From the NCBI GenBank assembly GCA_000611775.1, contig KK106986.1:930001-994000 (forward strand): a DNA stretch of 64,000 nt. Reading direction: 5' to 3'. Each line of letters begins with the position of its first letter. The first letter of the stretch is position 1. The notes beneath the pieces are model-generated. The model saw only the letters and a program-made list of their open reading frames with translations. It was not told the origin of the DNA and made no database searches. The stretch comes from Umbilicaria muhlenbergii. Lineage: Eukaryota > Ascomycota > Lecanoromycetes > Umbilicariales > Umbilicariaceae. Of the stretch, positions 11,580 through 24,644 are shown one piece after another. Position numbers and translations under genes: made by a program.

Positions 11580-12110
11580 AACAATGATGAAGACTCACCT
11601 TCATCAGGGAAGCTCATTGAGCTTTGAGCTCAGTGTGATGAGAAGGGCTCTGAGTCAGAGTCAGTGAGCAGAACTGTGATGATCAACATCTTTAAAAAGA
11701 GATGAGGAAACAGAGTGATAAAACTGACTATTCAGCACCTGAAGAGAATTAAGTGTTTACCTTTAAATAATGTCTCTGACAGTGATTTCTGCTCTGTGTG
11801 ATGTCATGATGATACCTCACTGCCGGCTCATGTGCAGCAGGCTCATCATCATGAGCATGTGATTTAAGAGAATCTCAGTCACATGTTGTCAAGTACTGCT
11901 CACTGTGACTCTTGTATAAGAGTTGAAGTTGATCACTGCTTTGTGTCAGACAGAGGAGCCTGCATGTGTTGCATATCTCTCTGCAATCCTCATGAGTAAT
12001 GCATGACAGAGTCTCTGATCATCACTGCTCTTGACTCTGAGAGCTCTGATGTTGTTGTCTCAGCACGTGTTTATGATGATCAGAGGAGTGATGACACACT
12101 GTAAGTCTGT
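11580..12110 (+). other. Antisense Cys-rich frame in the gypsy 3' region (copy 1)
   Basis: On the strand opposite to gag-pol, between chromodomain and 3' LTR, lies a protein-like stretch starting near NNDEDSPSSGKLI and containing an SESES acidic patch. At about 11.9-12.0 kb it has closely spaced Cys residues (AHCDSCIRVEVDHC, then GACTCCISLC). The same stretch is in copy 2. A gt/ag pair around 12,101-12,140 looks like an intron. Function unknown; the Cys spacing suggests metal binding. Confidence 0.55.
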
Positions 12111-12799
12111 CTTCCTCAATCCTCTTTTGTTTTGTTTAGTATGACAAAGTGTCATACTTTATGTCATACTTTTGTCGTACTTTATGTCATACTTTTGCAT
12201 TGTTAACTAGTCATAGCATTTAATGATTGATCATCAGATTCTCATGTTGTTGTCTTTTATCAGTCATTATCAGCATCCTTTACACCCCCTGCAGCTGCTC
12301 CTCAACATGAGTCTCATGACATTCATAATGAGGTGATTAATGTTAATTCAATAATCTTAAGAAGCTCATTCAAGCTCTTGTTGTCTTGTTAAAGAACACT
12401 GCTCACGCTCTTCACATTCTTAATGCTCATCAATCTCATCATCATCAAGAGTATATCAAACTCTGTGAGCAGCATCATGTTGAGGAGATGAGGTCAAAGA
12501 CTTCATCAAATAATGAAGAAGAGTTTAAGATGATGAAAGACAAGTAAATAAATGAGAGTGACTTGATGCAGCACTGATGAGAAGTTGAGTGCAAGGTGTT
12601 GATCTCAAGTTCATTTTAATCTTCAGACCTGAAATGAAATATTTCTGCACTTGAGTGTTTTTTGATTCTCTGCAATGTGACACATCTGCTATAATGTAAT
12701 TCATGTAATAATTTTATTATAAATTCTGTTGTAGCATTGTAGCTCCTGTTGTATTCTTGTTGTAAAGCACTGACTCTGTCATAAAAGATCAGGTTAACA

Positions 12800-12910
12800 A
12801 AACTGACAAAGTTTTCAATTCTTAAGACTCATGACTTTTGTGACAGCTTTCTTAAGACTCATGACTTTTGTGACAGCTTTCTTAAGGCTCATGACTTTTG
12901 CAACAGCTTA
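12800..12910 (-). repeat. ~31-bp tandem repeat in copy 1
   Basis: Three units containing TTAAGACTCATGACTTTTGT follow the chromodomain region. The same place in copy 2 has a different, longer unit. Confidence 0.8.
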
Positions 12911-15900
12911 TCAATAAAAATTGAAGAATCAAATAATACAACTCAACTGAATTTCAGTTTATCAGAGTTGTCAGCATGAAATTTTCACATTTTTGCCTTT
13001 ACATTGTGAATGAAGTGTGTTGATTTTCATGTGTCATCTCACACCTGATCTGTCAGCTTTCATTTAATGAGGTATTGAAGCCTGCTGTTATGAACATGAT
13101 TATTCACAATTATCTTGACTTCTCACTCATCATCTTAATTAAGTAGTAGGTCTTTTCCTGTCAATGCAGAAGACACATGATGTGTGTCTTGAAATGACTT
13201 CAATAGAGTGATGTTGAATACATTATAGATGTTTTAATCCTCTGAGAGGTCAAGTTCATATGATGATTGACTTATCACACATCATATCATGAATGAGCTG
13301 AGCTTTTTTCAATGCATTTTCTTCATCTGTTTGTTCACTGACACATTTTTTTCATTAATCAGTACTAAATCACCTTCTTTGAATGTTATCTCTGTTCAGC
13401 GCTGATTATAATAGTTTGCATAAATATAATTAAAATATAATAACTGCTTATAAGATGTTGCAATTTGATCTTGAAGCTGCTGTGCATCTGCATAAGATCT
13501 TATTTGTTCATGTAAGTGTTGTATAAGTGATCTACTTAAGCTCATCTGAGGGTCTCATTTTAAGTTAAACTGAAAGGGGCTCTTTCCTGTAGCAGCATGT
13601 ATGAAGTTGTTGTATGAGAACTTCATGTAAGGTAAAAGCTTGACTCAGTTCTCTTGCTGCTCATTAATGAATATGTGTAAATACACCTTCAGAGACTGAT
13701 TCTGCCTCTTCATTTGATCATCAGTTTGCAGGTGAAAAGCTGTTGACATGTTACAACAGCATCACATGTGAAAGCAGAAGTTGATTCATTGCTTTAATGT
13801 AAAAAGCTTGTCTCTGTCTGTGATTAAGACTTTTGATACATCATGATGCTTGATAATGTCCTGAATAAACACTTCAATGAAGTCAGCAATTGACATTGTC
13901 TTCTGTACAGGAATATAATGAGCCATTTTAATCAACTTATTGATTACAATGAGGATTGAATCTCATGTCATACTTTCATATGTGCTGCTCAGTGGCAGGT
14001 TCATAATGAAGTTCATTGTCACTATATGTCATGACACTTCTGAGACTGATAATGAGTTTAATAACTTGTATGATTTGTGATGAGCTGACTTCATCTTTTG
14101 ACATTCAACACAGTCATGACAGTAACATCATACATCTCTGACAGTGTTAAGTCAGTTATAAGATCACTGCATTAATTCTGTAATTCTTGACTTCCTGAAA
14201 TGACCTGCAAAAACATCATCATGAAATCAACTGATCATCACATTGTGAAGAGCAGAGTTCTGTGAAATGTAGATTTTATCATCATAATGTATGACATCAT
14301 TTATTTCTTGTCAACATTTTCATATATCTGACAGTATAAATGCTATATTTGACTGCATCTCTGATGTCATGATCATCTCAGGGTTCATGTTTATATTCAT
14401 ATTTATCATCTTAAACTCAGTCAAGTTGTTTTTATCCTCAAGAGGAGTAGTTAATCCCTGTCATACTCATCATATTAAATCATCTTTCAACTGCTCAGTA
14501 TGAATTGCATGTTTAAGTTGTTTGATAAACATTCTTATATAAGTTGTTATCTCCTCACCTATTGATGAGTGAGTAGACATGAGTTGAAGTGCTTTAATAA
14601 TGTCAGCAGAAGCACTATCCTCAATTTAAAGATTAATAAGAATGTGACTTGCATCATTATTCATAATTGCAGTGTTTGCTGAGTTATCCTTGATTGAGTG
14701 CTGCTGAGGCTTTGCATATTTAAGCTCTTTTATTCAGTCACGGCTTGCTTCTTGAGCATGTAGGTCACAGACTGCTGATGTTTCAGTTGTATCATCAACT
14801 TCAATATTCATTGTATTGATATATTCATCACGGCTTGCTTCTTGAGCATGTAGGTCACGGACTGCTGATGTTTCAATCATGTCATCAGCTTCAGTATTCA
14901 TCATATTAACATATTCATCACAGCTTGCTTCTTCTTGAGTAGATAAGTTTCACATCATTGATGTTCTGATGAGACTGTCATCTTCAGTAATCATCATACT
15001 GAGTAAGTGATGCACTGCTGATGTTTTAATGATATCACTGACTTCATCTGACATGACATTCTCATCATTTTCATTACAGCTTGCTTCTTTTTAAGCAGGT
15101 AGATTTCACACTGCTGATGTTTTAATGAGACTGTCATCTTCAGTGTTCATCATACTGGTAATATTCATTGTGACAGGTACAACATTCTCTTGTTATAACT
15201 TCTGTCATACTGAGCGTCTTGACTGCAGTGTCATTGTGACAAGTGCATATAATTTCTTCTGCACTGACTTATAGTCCTTGCTTCCTAAATGAAAGGACTG
15301 TTGCATTATTTCAGCAGCAGTTGAGGTATTGACAGCCTTCAGCAGTTCATAATTAAGTTGTTTTAACAGATCATCAGCAGAGTTCTTCTTGCCCTCTTGA
15401 TATGTGACTTTAAAGTCATACTCAGTGAGCTTTTCAGCTCACTTGAGCTGCCTTCATGTGAGGTTTGAGGTAGTCATAAATCAAACAAGGTTTGCATGAT
15501 CAGTCAATATGATGATCAGGTAAATAGAACCTAAACAGTAATGTCATCAATGATGCATGACTTTCATGATGACAAGGAACTCTTGCTCATCTGTATTATA
15601 TCAAGTCTCAGTATTTAGCAGCTTTTTATTGTAGTAAGCAATTAATAATCAGTGCAATTGACTGTTGACCTTGAAGTGTTGTGTCAAGATTTCATCAATT
15701 GTGAATTCAGAGACGTTCATTTCAACCCTCATGAGTTTGTTTTCATTGAAGTAATGTAGTAATAAAGCACTCATGAAGGTCTTCTTCAAAGCATTAAACA
15801 CTTTCAATGCAGCTCCTGAAAGTGAAAAAGAGATAAGTATGATGTTTTCTTGTTGTAGCTCTCCTCTGACTTGTGAGCTGCATGTTGAATAACTTGTGTT

Positions 15901-18900
15901 AAACCTCTGCAATGAGATTAAGCTGCCCTGCTTTCCTTCAATGTCTTGATGAGGAGCAGTTCAGTGAGTTGAAAAAGAACTTGATATAATCTTAATCTTC
16001 TTTTTATTTCTTCCTGTTTTCAGGAGGTTTAACAGCAGTGCTGTAATTCATGAATAATCTCTTATAAACCTTCAGAAGAAGTTGATGAAGCTTAAAAAAA
16101 CCTGCAATTCATGAATGTTCTTCAGGGGCAGTCATTCTTTGACAGCTTAAATCCTCTTCAAGTTCATGTATATGCCTTTTGTGTTGATCTTGAATCCTAG
16201 GAAGTTCACTTTCATTGCATTGAATGAGCACTTACTGATCTTAAGATGAAGATCATGACATCATAATGCATCTAGTACTTATCATACATGCTCTTCATGC
16301 TTAGACTCATCTTTGCTAAAGATCAAGATATCATTCAAGTAGATCATGCATGTGATGTTTAAAAACTCATCAAGCGCTTTATCAATGAAGGCTTGAAATG
16401 TAGCAGGAGCATTCATGAGACTGAAAAGCATGACAAGATATTTAAACAGCTTGAATCATGTTCAGAACACTGTTTTTTACTCATCTCTGCTTTTAATTCA
16501 TATTCAATTATATGCATTCTTGCAGTTCAGCTTAGTGAACTTCTTAACTCCTTGAAGATAATTCAACATGTCTGATATAAGTGGTAATGAGTAATGATTC
16601 TTAATAGTAATATTGTTAAAGCACTTATAATCAATGACTAATCATAAGCTGCAGTCTGATTTCAGTACAAACATAACAGGTGAAGCTGCAGATGATATTA
16701 ATTTACAAATTATGCCTGCCTTCATGACATCATCTAGATATACCTTTAGTACATCAAGCTCAGTTGAAGACATTGAGTATAACTTTTTGAATGAAGGTTG
16801 CTGCCTCAGTTTCAAGTTAATGACATGATCATGTGAACCTCTCTCAAGCAAAGACTGCTTCTCAGCTGCTTGAAATATGTCTGTGAAGTCATGATATTCA
16901 GGAGGTAGTGTGTCATACACATTATTACCTCTGTCATACTGTAATGAGTTCATCTGAAAGGTATATTCTTTCATATTAATCATTAAGTCTGACAGTCCTA
17001 TGAAGTATTTTATAATGAAAAGATTATTCATATGTAGAATGTTCTTCAGCGTCTTCTTTTCATTAACAGTGAATACTCAGTGTGCTGTGATATGCCTCAC
17101 CTTTTTCCATAGGAATTTCCCCGTGTTGTATTCATGATTCAGGTTTGCATTGATTAGGAATGATAATCTGAGGATGAAAGAAGCTGATGTGTTGTCTTAT
17201 GTGACAAGAAAGCAGCTGTTATAATGATAAAGTTAACTGTTGATGTCATATGCTGTAATAGTCAATATGATGAATTCTGACAAGTTAATCATATTGCCTC
17301 ATGCGTTGACTTGAGCTTCATAGGGTTCAGTTTGTAAAGACAGTTCATTGACAACATATCATGTGATAATATTACCTTGACTGTCATTGTCAATAATATA
17401 TGAGTATTTTTTCTTCAGATCATCTCTTGTTGTATGAAAGTTCACCTTTAACTGCCCTGATATCAGATGTGAGATATCATCAATGATAAGTAAGAAGATG
17501 AGCTGAAGATTAATCATGAATCATTTATTCACATCAACTGCAATAATGACTGCTGTTGATCATCTCATTGTACATTCATTTGTTCAATGACTGATGATTT
17601 TACACTTAATACAGAGGCCTGCTGCTTTTCATGCATTCACTTCATTCTTAGAAATAAAGTTTTCTTGTCAGCATGAGGGTCCTGTGAACATCTGTGTTGT
17701 TGTTATGATCACTTTCTCTGCAATTGATATGTGATTTAAATTTCAGCTTTGATCACAGTTACTTTCTTGATAAGAGCCTCATGAATTGTTCTCTCTTTCA
17801 TGATTGAATTGTTGAGGGTGAGAGATTTATTGTTCAGTGAAAGATTTTTTTCTGTCATAGTATGATGTCTGTGTCATACTTTTGTCATTATTGTCAGTTT
17901 TGCTTTGATGATCCTTTTTGATGTTCAAGCGGCTTCAGAATGATTCATGATTGATGATGATGTCAAGATGTGTTGAAATTTCCTGCACTGATTGTCTTGC
18001 AACCTGCGTCAGATCTCAACATCATAATTCAATCAAGATGTGATGAGGAAGCCTTGATCATCAGTGATCTTGAATGAGCATCTCACTGATTTCCTTGTGT
18101 GAAGCTGAAAGGAAGTGGTAGAGTTCTGATAATTTATCATATTAAAAGGTAATTATATCATGGCTGCAGGATTCAACTGCATTGAAAGTGATGATATTTT
18201 ATTCATTCATGTCTTCATCAGGGGATAAGTTCTTCTCTAGAACCTTTAAGAAGTTATTATAAATGACTTAAATATAATCATGCTGCTCTTTTTACTTTCA
18301 TCAGTCACTCATGACTGTTTTCTCAAGGTAGGTGCCTGCTCAGATGATGAAATCTCATTCAGTAGAAAATTACTCTGACATCAGCTCCTGATTCTGATTG
18401 ATTTCATTCAAGTATTTTTAAAGTTTTCATCTCATGACTTTGACGCCTCCTGCATAAAGGTGAAGCTCTCATGACTTTACAAGATGTTGAAAAGGGGGAG
18501 GTGTGATGTCTGTCATAACTCAACATCATAATTCATGTGATGAACCTGCATCATTTCTTGAGTTTACTGTAATCATAATTGAAGGACCTTCTTGCAGATG
18601 TTGATTAAACTCTTAAAGCTTTCTTTTATTGTCCTCAAACTCAATTTCTTGTTGTATGCATCATAACTGTAGTCACTGACGCTTGATGACTTTCTGATTA
18701 TGAGCAGTGACTGCCTCAAGGTCTTCAATGATGTCATTGAGGTTGCCTGTAGCAATATGTTCATCATCATCAATGATGTCAAAAGTAGAAGTATTGATGA
18801 CTGATAATGTAAACCTGCTAATTGAAGAGCCTGTCTCAACTTAATTATTGACTGTTTCACTGACCTGATGAGATTGAAGTGTTGATGTCATCATGTCTTA

Positions 18901-18947
18901 TTTGCTTTCAACATGACCGTTCACCTGAAGGTGCTGAGTGATCAGTA

Positions 18948-19228
18948 TGTAAAAGAGTGAGTGTATGACAGTCATCATATAGAAGTTGAACAGGGTGTTG
19001 TAGGCAATATAATCATGATGAGGTCAATGCAATGATTATATGTCTTTTATTCAGTGACAAAATTGATCACTGAGGAAGCAGGTTTCTGAACTTCCTTGTG
19101 AAAAGTTTTACTTGATGTCAAGGCGCTAGGCGCTGAGTCATCATATTTATATAATGTCATACTATAGTGTCATATTATAATGTCATACTAGTGTTGTACT
19201 GTCATACTATTATATGATGGCCCTGACA
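18948..19228 (-). repeat. 5' LTR of gypsy family 1 copy 1
   Basis: On the plus strand it begins TGTAAAAGAGTG and ends GGCCCTGACA. It is the same length as its partner at 10,816-11,096. It is immediately followed by AATTC, the target duplication. Confidence 0.92.
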
Positions 19229-19233
19229 AATTC

Positions 19234-19490
19234 TTCAGCTGATATACATTGCCCTGAAAAGATTAAAGCAGTGATGATGAATTAAAAGATTCATTTATCT
19301 TCTGTACATTCTCCTTGAGTGCCATCTGTGTATTCAAAATTATCATATGTCATAATCACAGAGAAAGATGCTTCAATCTTAAGAATCTTCTTTTAACTCA
19401 GCTTGCTCAACTCCTTCACTCAGTGTTGAATTGTCTTATATGACTTTGACAGGCTGAGTTCATTCATGATATTAATCATCCTCTGTTGAC
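19234..19490 (+). pseudogene. Decayed host repeat, part 3
   Basis: CpG-poor sequence that continues the helicase-relic layer after the minus-strand gypsy insertion. It ends with CTGTTGAC (19,483-19,490), the left copy of the hAT target duplication. No motif is recognisable in it. Confidence 0.4.
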
Positions 19491-20301
19491 TACGCTGCAC
19501 CATGAGTTGGGTTTGGGTTGAGTTTTGACTATTGTGACCCAACCCAGACTGGGTTGGGTTTTTTTTGGGTTGGGTCACACTGGGTTGGGTTTTTTTGGGT
19601 TTGGGTTGGGTTTTTCACTGGGTTAACCCAGTTCAAGTTCACGTATATGACTCATCCAAACAGCTTTCAAAGCAGCTTCCAAAACGGCTTTCAAAACAGC
19701 CTTGAAAAACAGCCTCGAAAAACGGCTTCCAAAACGGCTTTGACGACGGCCTCAAAAAACAGCTTCCAAAACGGCTTCAACGACAGCCTCAAAAAACAGC
19801 TTCCAAAACGGCTTCGACGACAGCCTCAAAAAACGGCTTCCAAAACGGCTTTGATGGACGGCCTCAAAAAACAGCTTCCAAAACGGCTTCGATGACGGCC
19901 TCAAAAAACGGCTTCCAAAACGGCTTTCAAAACGGCTTTGATGACGGCCTCAAAAAACAGCTTCCAAAACGGCTTTGATGACGGCTTGGAAAACGGCTTC
20001 GACGAGAGCCTTGAAAAACGGCTTTCAAAACGGATTTCAAAATGGCTTTGATGACGGCCTCAAAACATGACCTTGAAAATGACTTGAGAAGGCGCCTTTT
20101 GAACTGACTTTTTTGACTACCATAAAGACTACCATAACTATTTGTATGTACTGGGTTAACCCAGAATTTTCTGGGTTTGGGTTAAATGGGTTGGGTTTTT
20201 TCTGGGTTGGGTTTCAACATGTATAACCCACCCCAAAACCCAACCCAAACCCAACCCAAACCCAAACCCACTGGGTAAAACCCAACCCATGGTGCAGCGT
20301 A
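19491..20301. mobile_element. hAT-like non-autonomous DNA transposon (MITE-like, 811 bp)
   Basis: The ends are inverted repeats of at least 24 bp with one mismatch, starting TACGCTGCACCATG and running into GGGTTGGGTTT arrays. They are flanked by a perfect 8-bp duplication CTGTTGAC (19,483-19,490 and 20,302-20,309), which is the hAT superfamily hallmark. The interior is a tandem array of AAAACGGCTTC/GACGGCCTCAAA-like units of about 30-45 bp. No transposase is encoded; the 125-residue frame over it is low complexity. In sharp contrast to its surroundings it is CpG-rich: about ten CpG in 19,741-19,860. It therefore inserted after, or escaped, the CpG-loss process and looks young. Confidence 0.88.
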
Positions 20302-20309
20302 CTGTTGAC

Positions 20310-20641
20310 TTTCACCTTGAAACAGGTATAAGCTCATCAGATTTAAAAGATTGTCACAGTTGTTTCAATGCATTTGATAGCAAAGTATTGATAATATTAT
20401 CACATACTTTGCTTTCAGGAGGGTCAACTGTGACTTGTTTAAAGAATGACTGATGACATGAAGAAGCTTCATTCAACAGAGTGTAAATATATATAACATG
20501 CTGATGAATTTATTCATATGAGTTAAAGACTCAGTGGATTCATCTGCAGTGTATTTCTCAAAGCAGAGTGTTTTGAATAAAGTTTTTACTTCAGTTTAAA
20601 GAATTTTCCCTGCTTCTGTGAATCCTTGTATATTCACTGAA
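20310..20641 (+). pseudogene. Decayed host repeat, part 4
   Basis: Continuation of the CpG-poor layer beyond the hAT-like insertion, up to the truncated left end of gypsy family 2. Nothing recognisable is encoded. Confidence 0.35.
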
Positions 20642-20884
20642 TGAACACCTCATGAAGGCAGCTTCACTGAGATGACTGCTTCATGAGACCTTCTTCAGGC
20701 AGGCTAACTTCAGAAGAGATATATTATGAAGTCAGAGTGTGTCTCACTTTCTTTCTTAACAATAATTCTCTACCTACTAGCAATATCATACTATTTGAAT
20801 CACCCATTATAAGCTTAAGTCATTATTGTCACATAGCTTCATAATTCCTTAGTTAAGATATTACCTCATGATAGTACACTTACA
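20642..20884 (+). repeat. Truncated 5' LTR of gypsy family 2
   Basis: It matches 36,701-36,944 (shared TGAACACCTCATGAAGGCAG through to the CTTACA end) but lacks the first ~212 bp found in the 3' LTR. Confidence 0.8.
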
Positions 20885-23800
20885 GTTTTATTGCTTCAAT
20901 TCATTGTAAGGAAGCTGTTCAGCAAGAATGAATGAAAACTAATGAACTCCTAAATCAGCCTAAACAAAAATTTAACAAATCACTTCAGAAACTTCACAAG
21001 CAACAGTCAATGATGATTTTATCATCTTTAACTCTCAGTCATGACATGTCACTTCTACATTCTCTGAGGAGTTCATCATGATGAATATCAAAATTCAACT
21101 TGTGAAGATTCAACTCATGAGTGAGAAGGAATGTATTAGGCAGGCTGAGCTTAAAGCTCACAGATGATTTACATCAGATTTATCTTCAACTTCAAAATGC
21201 ACCTGCTATGAAAAGTGAGTTAAAGATGAAGACCTCTATCATATGAAGGACTACCCTCACTTTCAGCAGTATGTACATCAAATTAAGCACCTTTCCACAG
21301 AGCTTCACCTTGAAGAGTCAGATCAATATCTGAACTACAAAATTATAAAGTGATGAGTCACACATCATGAAGAAAAGAGCTTGAAAGATACCTGAGAAAG
21401 TCAGAAGAACTTTTTAAAGTCTTTTTTAAAAAATCATGATAATCAGATGTATAATGCATGAATGAATTAAATGAATTATCACAAGTTAAGCAGTGAATCT
21501 GATGATGAGTACCTTCACAAGTCAGATGAACTTCTGACTTAAATAAAAAATAAAGTAAAGAATTATCATCAAATTCAGTTAATGATCTTCTTCAAGAGCC
21601 TGAATCACATCATGAAGCAGAAAATTCACAGACACCCTGTGTTTTCAAACTCTCATGAAGATTTAATTACACTCATGAAGAAACTCCGTCTCAGCATCAG
21701 GACTGAAACTCACTCATGAGCAATAATCATGAATAATGACTTCAGCGGGAGCACTTCTGCAAATGTCATGAAGTGAAAGAATCACAAACCTACAACATTC
21801 ATCATCATTACATCACACAATTCAGAACCTTCATGAGGAGTGTTCTTTAACAGAGACTGCAACTACTGTGATAAGTGCAGACATAAAGAACTGAACTGTC
21901 TTAAGAAGAAGTCAGACAACACTGTGAGCAGGACTCTGTCAATCAGTTTAATTAACAGCAGTAATCATGTCACAGCAGCCTTTGAGGCTATCATGAAGAT
22001 CATCATGAAGTCAAGATCAGAGAAGAGTGCATTCTTTAAGATGAAGACATAATTATGACTTGCAGTACATCTTGCAGGAAGATCACTTTCAGCTGTTCTT
22101 GACAGTGTTAATGACCTCAATCTCCTTCACAAGGATATTGCAGAGGGCTTATCTTCAATCTTTAAGATGTTATCACTTCATCATGCTGAAGGAGATACCT
22201 TGCGGACTTATTTTATTTATCATGAAGTAGTAAAGGTTCAGGACTCTTTCAGAGTTTAAAAATAAACTTGTGAACCTTTTACCTCTGCTGACTTAAAAAT
22301 GCCAGTAATCTTAGAATTATCATGATTATGATGAAATAATCTGAAGGTTGACTTCATCAATCTTACAGTACAGTGAAGGTTGAATGCAGAAGACTCTTTA
22401 ACAACTTCACTGCTGAAAGAGATCATCATAGAAGACCTCATGAGAAAACTCAGAGATTTTAAGATGAACTACATGATGCAGAGATTGCAGGTGATAAATC
22501 TTGATGAATTAAAAAACTTCATGAACCTGATTCTTGAAGCTTATAAGAGCCTCATGAAGGTCTTTTTAAAAACTCAGGCAGAAACTCTGCCTCTTCATCA
22601 CAAAGAAAATCACTCAATTAATCTGCTGAAGAGGACAACATCACCTTTTGACCTTATGTACAATCTTTTCATGAAGGAGTTGGCTGTATTATGAGAGTAT
22701 TTGAACATCAACCTCATGAATGAGTTTATTCAGCTGTTGTGATCTTTCATGAGAGCGTCAGTGCTCTTTGCACTTAAGAGTGATGAAGGCTTGCGGCTCT
22801 GCATGAACTATCAGGAGTTAAATGTTATTACTTAAAAGAATTGATACCCTCTATCATTGATTGATGAGATCATGAATCATGTCTGTGACACTCAGATCTT
22901 TATGAAGATTGATGTCAAAAACACTTACTATCACATTCACATACATGAGGGTGATGAGTGGAAGACAGCTTTTCATATTAAGTATGAGTTGTATGAATAC
23001 TTGATTATGCCTTTTGAGCTTATCAATGCTTTCATGAGTTTTCAGTCTTATATTCATGAAGTTCTTCATGAACATCTAGACATCTTCATGATTGTATTCT
23101 TGAATGATATACTGATTTACTCAATGAAAGAGAGTCAGCATGAACAGCATGTTCAGATTGTCTTGAAAACTCTGCTCACAGCAGAGTTGTTCACAAAGCT
23201 TTTTAAATGCCTGTTTAATGTGAAGCGTGTGCCCTTCTTGAGATATGTTATCACAGATACAGAGGTTGAAATGAAGATGAATCACATATTCATCATTGTC
23301 AACTGATCAGAGTCAGAAAGTGTGCATGAAGTGTAAACATTTCTGAGCTTCATGAAATTATATCAAAGGTTCATACAGAGCTTCTCATGTATCACTGCAC
23401 CTCTCACAGAGATCACTAAAGGGTTTAATGCAAAATTAAACAAGAAGTTGATCTCATGAAGAGCAGGCTTCCTGTCTTTAAAGGCACAGATTATCTTTAA
23501 AGTTCTTGTGCAGACTTTCACTACTGCTCTGTTCCTGCAACATTTCAACATCACATTATCAATACAGCTTGAAATGAATGCCTCAGGGTATGTGATCTCA
23601 GGTATTCTCTCACAAAAACACTTTAATGAGTGAAGAGTTACAGCCTATTTCTCATGAAAGATGATACCCGTGGAATGAAAGTATGAAACTCATGATGAAG
23701 AACTGCTCATGATAATTGAGAGTTTTCATCATTGACGGCATTATTTAAAAGGATTCACTCATTCAGTTGAGGTGTTATCAGATCATTCAAGCTTGCAAAG

Positions 23801-24644
23801 TTTTATGATTACTCATAAGCTCTCATGAAGACAAGTTTAATGAGTGTTGACCTTATCAACTTATGATTTTGTTATCATCTACTGAAAGGGAAATCTGAAT
23901 TCTGCTGACAGCCCTTCACGGAGACCTGATCATCAACATGAAGTGAAACAAGAGGATCAGACTGAGGATGTCTCAGTGTTGCAACAGATGCTGTTCTCAA
24001 CAGTAACTCTGATTTCAGTTAAGTTTAAGAATGACTTATTGACTCAGAAGGTACACCTTCATGAGGTATTAATTGCAGGCACAATGAGTCCCTGGCAGTG
24101 AAATCAATGAAAACAGGTCTCTGAGGCTGTTTTAAATGAAGAATCTTACAAAGAGGTTGATGTCTCTCTCATTGAAATGTTACCTGAATTCTTGCAGATT
24201 GATCCCCTCATGAAGCATATGCTGAAACAGATCACTGCTCATGAAGTTAATTCAAGAATGTCAAGTTCTCATTTACTTTAATCATGAAGGAATGATCTTT
24301 TATACTTTAACTCAATGCTTTATATACCTCATGTGAAGTCATTATGACTTGGGATTATTAAGAAGCATCATGATGAGTCACTTGCAAGTCACCTCATGAC
24401 AGAGAAAATCTTTACTTTAATACATGCAAAGTACTACTGACTGAACATGTGAAAGCAAATTCAGAAATACTGCAATTCTTGTCTTGTCTGTCAGGGAGTC
24501 AGAGTTATTCACAGAAGATAATTTAAATTATTACAGCTCATATCTATCCTGAAGGAACTCTGAGAGGTACTCATTTTAAACTTCATAACTGACCTTTCAG
24601 AGAGTCATGCTTATGAGGGTGTGTATGATGTCATACTGATGATG

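Larger units (their letters stand above)
10816..19228 (-). mobile_element. Gypsy family 1, copy 1 (chromovirus), full-length but dead
   Basis: A Ty3/gypsy LTR retrotransposon fossil in minus orientation, 8,413 bp, with 281-bp LTRs at both ends (10,816-11,096 and 18,948-19,228) and a 5-bp target duplication AATTC (10,811-10,815 and 19,229-19,233). Parts, read on the minus strand: gag region about 18.9-17.6 kb, reverse transcriptase about 17.0-16.1, RNase H about 15.95-15.4, acidic repeats about 15.2-14.7, integrase about 14.3-13.3, chromodomain about 13.1-12.97, then a long 3' region carrying an antisense Cys-rich frame. It is broken in many tens of places. The LTRs differ at roughly 10% of sites by eye, all transitions, mostly at former CpG, so this cannot be read as a clock age. 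Confidence 0.93.

Noticed and set aside
19518-19895. 125-residue frame in the hAT-like element
   Set aside because: Translation of simple and tandem repeats; no transposase motif.
19650-20050. Regularly spaced AAAACGGCTTC repeats resembling a CRISPR array
   Set aside because: Eukaryotic context, no constant repeat/unique spacer pattern, and the array lies within an element bounded by inverted ends and an 8-bp target duplication.
19501-20290. GGGTTGGGTTT arrays as telomeric repeats
   Set aside because: They are not TTAGGG, occur inverted at both ends of one transposon, and fit subterminal transposase-binding repeats better.
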